DNA of 7,971 nt from Pseudomonadota bacterium (lineage in GTDB: Bacteria > Pseudomonadota > Alphaproteobacteria > Rhizobiales > Rhizobiaceae), in the NCBI GenBank assembly GCA_023387715.1, contig JAEWHQ010000286.1, positions 1 through 7,971 on the forward strand. Direction: 5' to 3'. The notes below the pieces were generated by a model. That model saw nothing but the letters and a program-made list of their open reading frames with translations. It ran no database searches and was not told the origin of the DNA. Numbering within the stretch: position 1 is the stretch's first letter; every line of letters starts with the position of its first letter. The position numbers and the translations under genes were made by a program. Positions 5,539-7,971 of the stretch are shown here, piece after piece.

Positions 5539-5969
5539 TGGAGCGCCCTCGCCGCTATTGGATTGCAGTCGCCTCTGCTGATCACGTTACCACAGGGAAA
5601 GAACTAGGCATCATGCAAGTGTGTCATGGTAAAGCGGCACCGTTAAAGCGCGTTTTGCCCCATGACTTTGTCATTTATTATTCACCAGTGGCATATTTTG
5701 GCACACAAAATCGCCTCCAATGTTTTACGGCTTTTGGCATTGTGCGTGAGGGCACTGTCTATCAGGTGGAAATGGCACCCTCATTTAAACCGTGGCGCAG
5801 AGATGTACTGTGGCTTTCCTCGCGCGATGTTGCCATTCGCCCTTTGTTGAGTGAATTAAACTTCACACGCAATAAAAAAAGCTGGGGCTATAAATTTCGC
5901 TTTGGTCTTTTTGAGATTGATCAGCACGATGCGGAAATAATTGCAGATAAAATGCTCATAAATAATTGA
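5538..5969 (+). CDS. EVE-domain protein (PUA-like fold, UPF0310 type)
   Basis: This 143-residue protein is a single EVE domain over nearly its full length, the usual size for stand-alone bacterial members. Marks in order are [11 protein letters not shown] (7-17), [15 protein letters not shown] (24-38), DFVIYYSP (43-50), FTAFGIV (63-69), [10 protein letters not shown] (83-92), [10 protein letters not shown] (100-109) and [13 protein letters not shown] (115-127). EVE domains belong to the PUA-like superfamily, whose relatives bind modified bases in DNA or RNA in an aromatic pocket; several Trp and Tyr (W8, Y47, Y48, W86, W116) could contribute here. Its ATG shares the final A of the VOC stop (TGATG), so translation is probably coupled and the two proteins are made together. 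No separate promoter is visible. It is closed by the terminator at 5981-6004. Family is confident; the ligand and the reason for pairing with a VOC protein are unknown. Confidence 0.9.
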   Translation: MERPRRYWIAVASADHVTTGKELGIMQVCHGKAAPLKRVLPHDFVIYYSPVAYFGTQNRLQCFTAFGIVREGTVYQVEMAPSFKPWRRDVLWLSSRDVAIRPLLSELNFTRNKKSWGYKFRFGLFEIDQHDAEIIADKMLINN

Positions 5970-5980
5970 GCATAAACGCC

Positions 5981-6004
5981 AAAAGGGCAGCAAGCTGCCC
6001 TTTT
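5981..6004. terminator. Bidirectional terminator between the EVE gene and the ABC operon
   Basis: AAAAGGGCAG (5981-5990) pairs perfectly with CTGCCCTTTT (5995-6004) around CAAG, and the A/T ends give a U-run on both strands. It lies 11 nt after the EVE stop and 41 nt beyond the binding-protein stop on the other strand, serving both converging transcripts. Confidence 0.88.
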
Positions 6005-6010
6005 GATCAT

Positions 6011-6044
6011 TGAAATATCCGTTTTAATAAACGGATCATTTTCA
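6011..6044. repeat. Second hairpin in the convergent gap
   Basis: ATCCGTTT (6017-6024) pairs with AAACGGAT (6029-6036) around TAAT, and the outer TGAAA (6011-6015) pairs with TTTCA (6040-6044) after a small internal loop. It begins one base beyond the binding-protein stop on the minus strand. It lacks a following U-run, so it looks more like a 3'-end stabilising structure placed before the real terminator. Confidence 0.5.
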
Positions 6045-6045
6045 A

Positions 6046-7191
6046 TTAACGTGAGTGGATTGTCCAGAAATCCTGCCAATCCTGAAGCTTCGCATAATCG
6101 CTTTCAGCTGTTTCAGAATGCGGCACATGCATCTGATCAATTACTTTAACGATGCCGGATACTTCGCCTTCAGGAATTTTTGCATTCTTGTTGGATGAGA
6201 TTTTACCGTCAGCCAACTGTGGTGCCATACCTTCTTCGGTCATGATGTAATGAACGAAAAGCTTGGCAGCATTCGGGCTCTTGGTGCCAGCTGCAATAAC
6301 AGCCACACGCGGGGTCAGCTGACCAGCCCATGGGTTCATGCCTTCGCAAATGCCCATAGTATAGCCATTTTTCTTGGCATCACGGAAAATCGAAGTGCTC
6401 AAGAAGCCCATGAATGGCTTTTCCTGACCCTTGGCACCAACAATCGGGCCAACATCAGTGTCGGAACGGGTGACACTTGGTTTGTTTTTAGCAAAACGCT
6501 TAACCCATTCAGCGGTTACGCTTTTTTCATCCGTTTTCAAAGGCTCACCGAAGAAATCTTCGTAAGCTTTAGCCATGGCTGCATCGTCATGTTCTGCAAT
6601 CTGGTTGAACCAGAACATGGTTTCGTTGCGCAACAACGGATCAGGAATAGCCACGCGACCTTTCCAATCTTCAGTGGTCAGCGCCCAGATATTATCAATC
6701 GGGCACTTGTCGCCATGAACATCAGAATTATAGGCCCAAACCCATGGGTTGAGGCTTGTAATCGCAGGGTTCTGATATTCTGCCGGAATTTGATCTTTGA
6801 TATCCGGCGGCAGCCAGCTCAGGCCAGCGCCCTGAACGATAATTTCAGAGGTCACTGATGGCAAGTTGCTCATGTTGAAAACATCAGTGCGCACATTGCC
6901 GGCTGCTGCTTCACGCAGGATAACCTGTTCCTGGTTCTGACCGTTCATTTTAACGCCGGTTGCTTTGACACCATATTTTTCGGTGAAAGCATCAGCCATT
7001 GCAACGATCTTACCGGTTGCATCAACAACAGTAATTGCTGGTTCTTTTTTCGCCGCTTCAATCAAAGCTTCGAGTGAGTAATCAGCATCTTTAATACCGA
7101 TTTCCCCGGCAGGCTCAGCAAATGCAGCGGTGCCGGAAAAAAGTGCTGCGCTCAATGAGAGAGCAGCAATATTACGAAGGGTCAAAGACAT
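6046..7191 (-). CDS. ABC transporter periplasmic substrate-binding protein
   Basis: This 381-residue exported solute-binding protein has a clear signal peptide: MSLTLR, a hydrophobic core NIAALSLSAALFSGTAAFA, and a likely signal peptidase I cut after AFA at residue 25. The mature part begins with helix LEALIEAAKKE and strand PAITVVDATGK, then FTEKYGVKATGVK and the Q-E-Q-VILREAAAGNVRTDVF pattern typical of the Fe(III)/thiamine/spermidine-type binding proteins (SBP_bac_6-like group). NPWVWAYNSDV and WKGRVAIPDP are further family marks; Cys163 and Cys282 could form a disulfide. The adjacent Tyr-Tyr iron-binding motif of FbpA proteins is not visible, so iron is not a safe substrate call. The start at 7191 is fixed by GGAGG at 7197-7201; the TTG at 7203 is rejected. 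It follows the ATPase gene by 47 nt on the same strand and is the last gene of the operon. Confidence 0.9.
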   Translation of the reverse strand: MSLTLRNIAALSLSAALFSGTAAFAEPAGEIGIKDADYSLEALIEAAKKEPAITVVDATGKIVAMADAFTEKYGVKATGVKMNGQNQEQVILREAAAGNVRTDVFNMSNLPSVTSEIIVQGAGLSWLPPDIKDQIPAEYQNPAITSLNPWVWAYNSDVHGDKCPIDNIWALTTEDWKGRVAIPDPLLRNETMFWFNQIAEHDDAAMAKAYEDFFGEPLKTDEKSVTAEWVKRFAKNKPSVTRSDTDVGPIVGAKGQEKPFMGFLSTSIFRDAKKNGYTMGICEGMNPWAGQLTPRVAVIAAGTKSPNAAKLFVHYIMTEEGMAPQLADGKISSNKNAKIPEGEVSGIVKVIDQMHVPHSETAESDYAKLQDWQDFWTIHSR

Positions 7192-7196
7192 TCTAT

Positions 7197-7201
7197 CCTC
7201 C
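7197..7201 (-). promoter_or_regulatory. Shine-Dalgarno deciding the binding-protein start
   Basis: GGAGG on the minus strand lies 5 nt before the ATG at 7191 and overlaps the longer TTG start at 7203, excluding that start. Its strength fits a binding protein that must be made in excess over the membrane components. Confidence 0.75.
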
Positions 7202-7229
7202 AAAGTTAATCGAATATTCTAAAACAGAT

Positions 7230-7246
7230 GCGGCTTGCTCAGCCGC
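7230..7246 (-). other. GC-rich hairpin at the ATPase stop codon
   Basis: GCGGCT (7230-7235) and AGCCGC (7241-7246) flank a 5-nt loop that contains most of the ATPase stop codon (7239-7241). On the minus strand it is followed by ATCTGTTTTAG, a weak U-run. It may act as a partial terminator or as an RNA-stabilising barrier that raises binding-protein mRNA relative to the upstream genes. Confidence 0.4.
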
Positions 7247-7971
7247 TGATGCGTTTACCTTCACCGTCGAACACATGAATGTGGTTTGCTTCGACTGTGA
7301 TCCAGATTTCTTCTCCGGCTTTTTGTGCCGGAGCGTCTGAAATGATTGCGAAATATTGTTCGCCCTGAACCGCTAATTCCACGATCCAGCTGCCGCCGGT
7401 CGGCACAATATCGACAATTTTAGCAGCACAACCGCCCTCAACAGCCTGAGCGCTGATGCGGACAGATTCAGGACGAATACCGACAGAGCCAACCTTGGCC
7501 GCATCGATTTTCTGGGCAGCCAAAAGTCCACGGGTCCAGCTTGCCAATGCGCCTTTATTAGTGTCGTTCAGCTCGGTGATATTGATCGGCAGATTACCGA
7601 TGAATTCCGCCACAAAACGATTGGCGGGACGCTCATAAATATCATCCGGTGTGCCAAGCTGCTGCAATTCACCTTCACTCATCACAGCGATAGTGGTTGC
7701 GAGCGTCATGGCTTCCCACTGGTCGTGGGTCACGAAAACAACCGTGGACCCCATTTCCTGATGAATGCGCTTCAATTCAGCGCGCATTTCAAGGCGCAGT
7801 TTTGCATCCAGATTGGAAAGCGGTTCATCAAGCAAAATGATTTCAGGCTTCAACGCCAGCATACGGGCCAGAGCAACACGCTGCTGCTGACCACCGGACA
7901 TCTGCGCTGGCAAACGATCGCGATAGCGCTCAATGCCAAGCTTTTGCAGCACATCATTGACGATCTGGTCA
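7239..7971 (-). CDS. ABC transporter ATP-binding protein (FbpC/PotA type), N-terminal part outside window
   Basis: The frame is open to the right edge (it reads DQIVNDVLQKLG at the window border), so the Walker A region and first 100 or so residues are missing; about 243 residues are visible. Present in order are the ABC signature MSGGQQQRVALARM, Walker B EIILLDEP, the D-loop SNLDAKLR and the H-loop VTHDQWEAMTL, followed by the PDDIYERPANRFVAEFIG junction and a C-terminal TOBE-type domain with GIRPESVRIS. This is the MalK/PotA/FbpC class of importer ATPase that sits on the cytosolic face of a membrane permease. The Trp in THDQWEAM and TT in LATTIAVM (usually Asp-Arg) are slightly unusual. The binding-protein gene follows after 47 nt, so permease genes are expected further upstream on this strand. 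Substrate cannot be told from this protein. Confidence 0.93.
   Translation of the reverse strand, partial: DQIVNDVLQKLGIERYRDRLPAQMSGGQQQRVALARMLALKPEIILLDEPLSNLDAKLRLEMRAELKRIHQEMGSTVVFVTHDQWEAMTLATTIAVMSEGELQQLGTPDDIYERPANRFVAEFIGNLPINITELNDTNKGALASWTRGLLAAQKIDAAKVGSVGIRPESVRISAQAVEGGCAAKIVDIVPTGGSWIVELAVQGEQYFAIISDAPAQKAGEEIWITVEANHIHVFDGEGKRISG

Noticed and set aside
6011..6044. Second hairpin in the convergent gap as an intrinsic terminator
   Set aside because: No U-run follows on either strand and the adjacent 5981-6004 hairpin already fits that role; kept only as a structured repeat.
6250..6858. 202-residue plus-strand open frame inside the binding-protein gene
   Set aside because: It is antisense to a clear signal-peptide-bearing binding protein, with no family features of its own.
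1..7971. tRNA, rRNA, CRISPR, insertion sequence, att site or riboswitch
   Set aside because: Reading the gaps showed no repeated spacer array, transposase frame, cloverleaf or conserved riboswitch leader.

Overview
The window is a stretch of bacterial chromosome with ten protein genes, the first and last cut by the window edges. Several features suggest an alphaproteobacterium of the Rhizobiales, perhaps a low-GC relative of Brucella/Ochrobactrum: moderate base composition (roughly half G+C by eye), Shine-Dalgarno-led genes with some TTG starts, and the mix of M20D amidohydrolase, LysR, LLM oxidoreductase, YafY-type WYL regulator and periplasmic-binding ABC genes. This placement is inference from protein style only. 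I see no RNA genes, insertion sequences, CRISPR arrays, prophage genes or origins. Coding density is high; the longest non-coding gap is 188 bases (4206-4393).

Left block (1-3119, + strand): the end of a DUF3100-like membrane protein gene and a small five-helix membrane protein gene, closed by a hairpin. An M20D amidohydrolase and a LysR regulator follow, 12 nt apart, both with TTG starts. A reasonable reading is a substrate uptake/export pair, a hydrolase that cleaves an N-acyl or amide substrate, and its regulator; the substrate is unknown.

Middle block (3091-6004): an LLM-class flavin-dependent oxidoreductase on the minus strand is divergent from a WYL-domain regulator of the YafY type. 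Downstream of the regulator are a VOC-fold protein and an EVE-domain protein whose start overlaps the VOC stop by one base. A 17-bp inverted repeat, CTG(T/C)CA-N5-TGACAG, occurs once in front of the regulator and once in front of the VOC gene. At the VOC gene it covers the -10 element; at the regulator it lies just downstream of a consensus -10. This is the most informative signal in the window: a self-contained, probably autorepressed regulator-VOC-EVE cassette with a readable operator.

Right block (5980-7971, minus strand): the last two genes of an ABC importer operon, an ATPase of the FbpC/PotA type (its N-terminus lies beyond the window) followed by a secreted periplasmic binding protein. 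A small GC hairpin at the ATPase stop codon may separate their expression. The block ends in a bidirectional terminator shared with the EVE gene.
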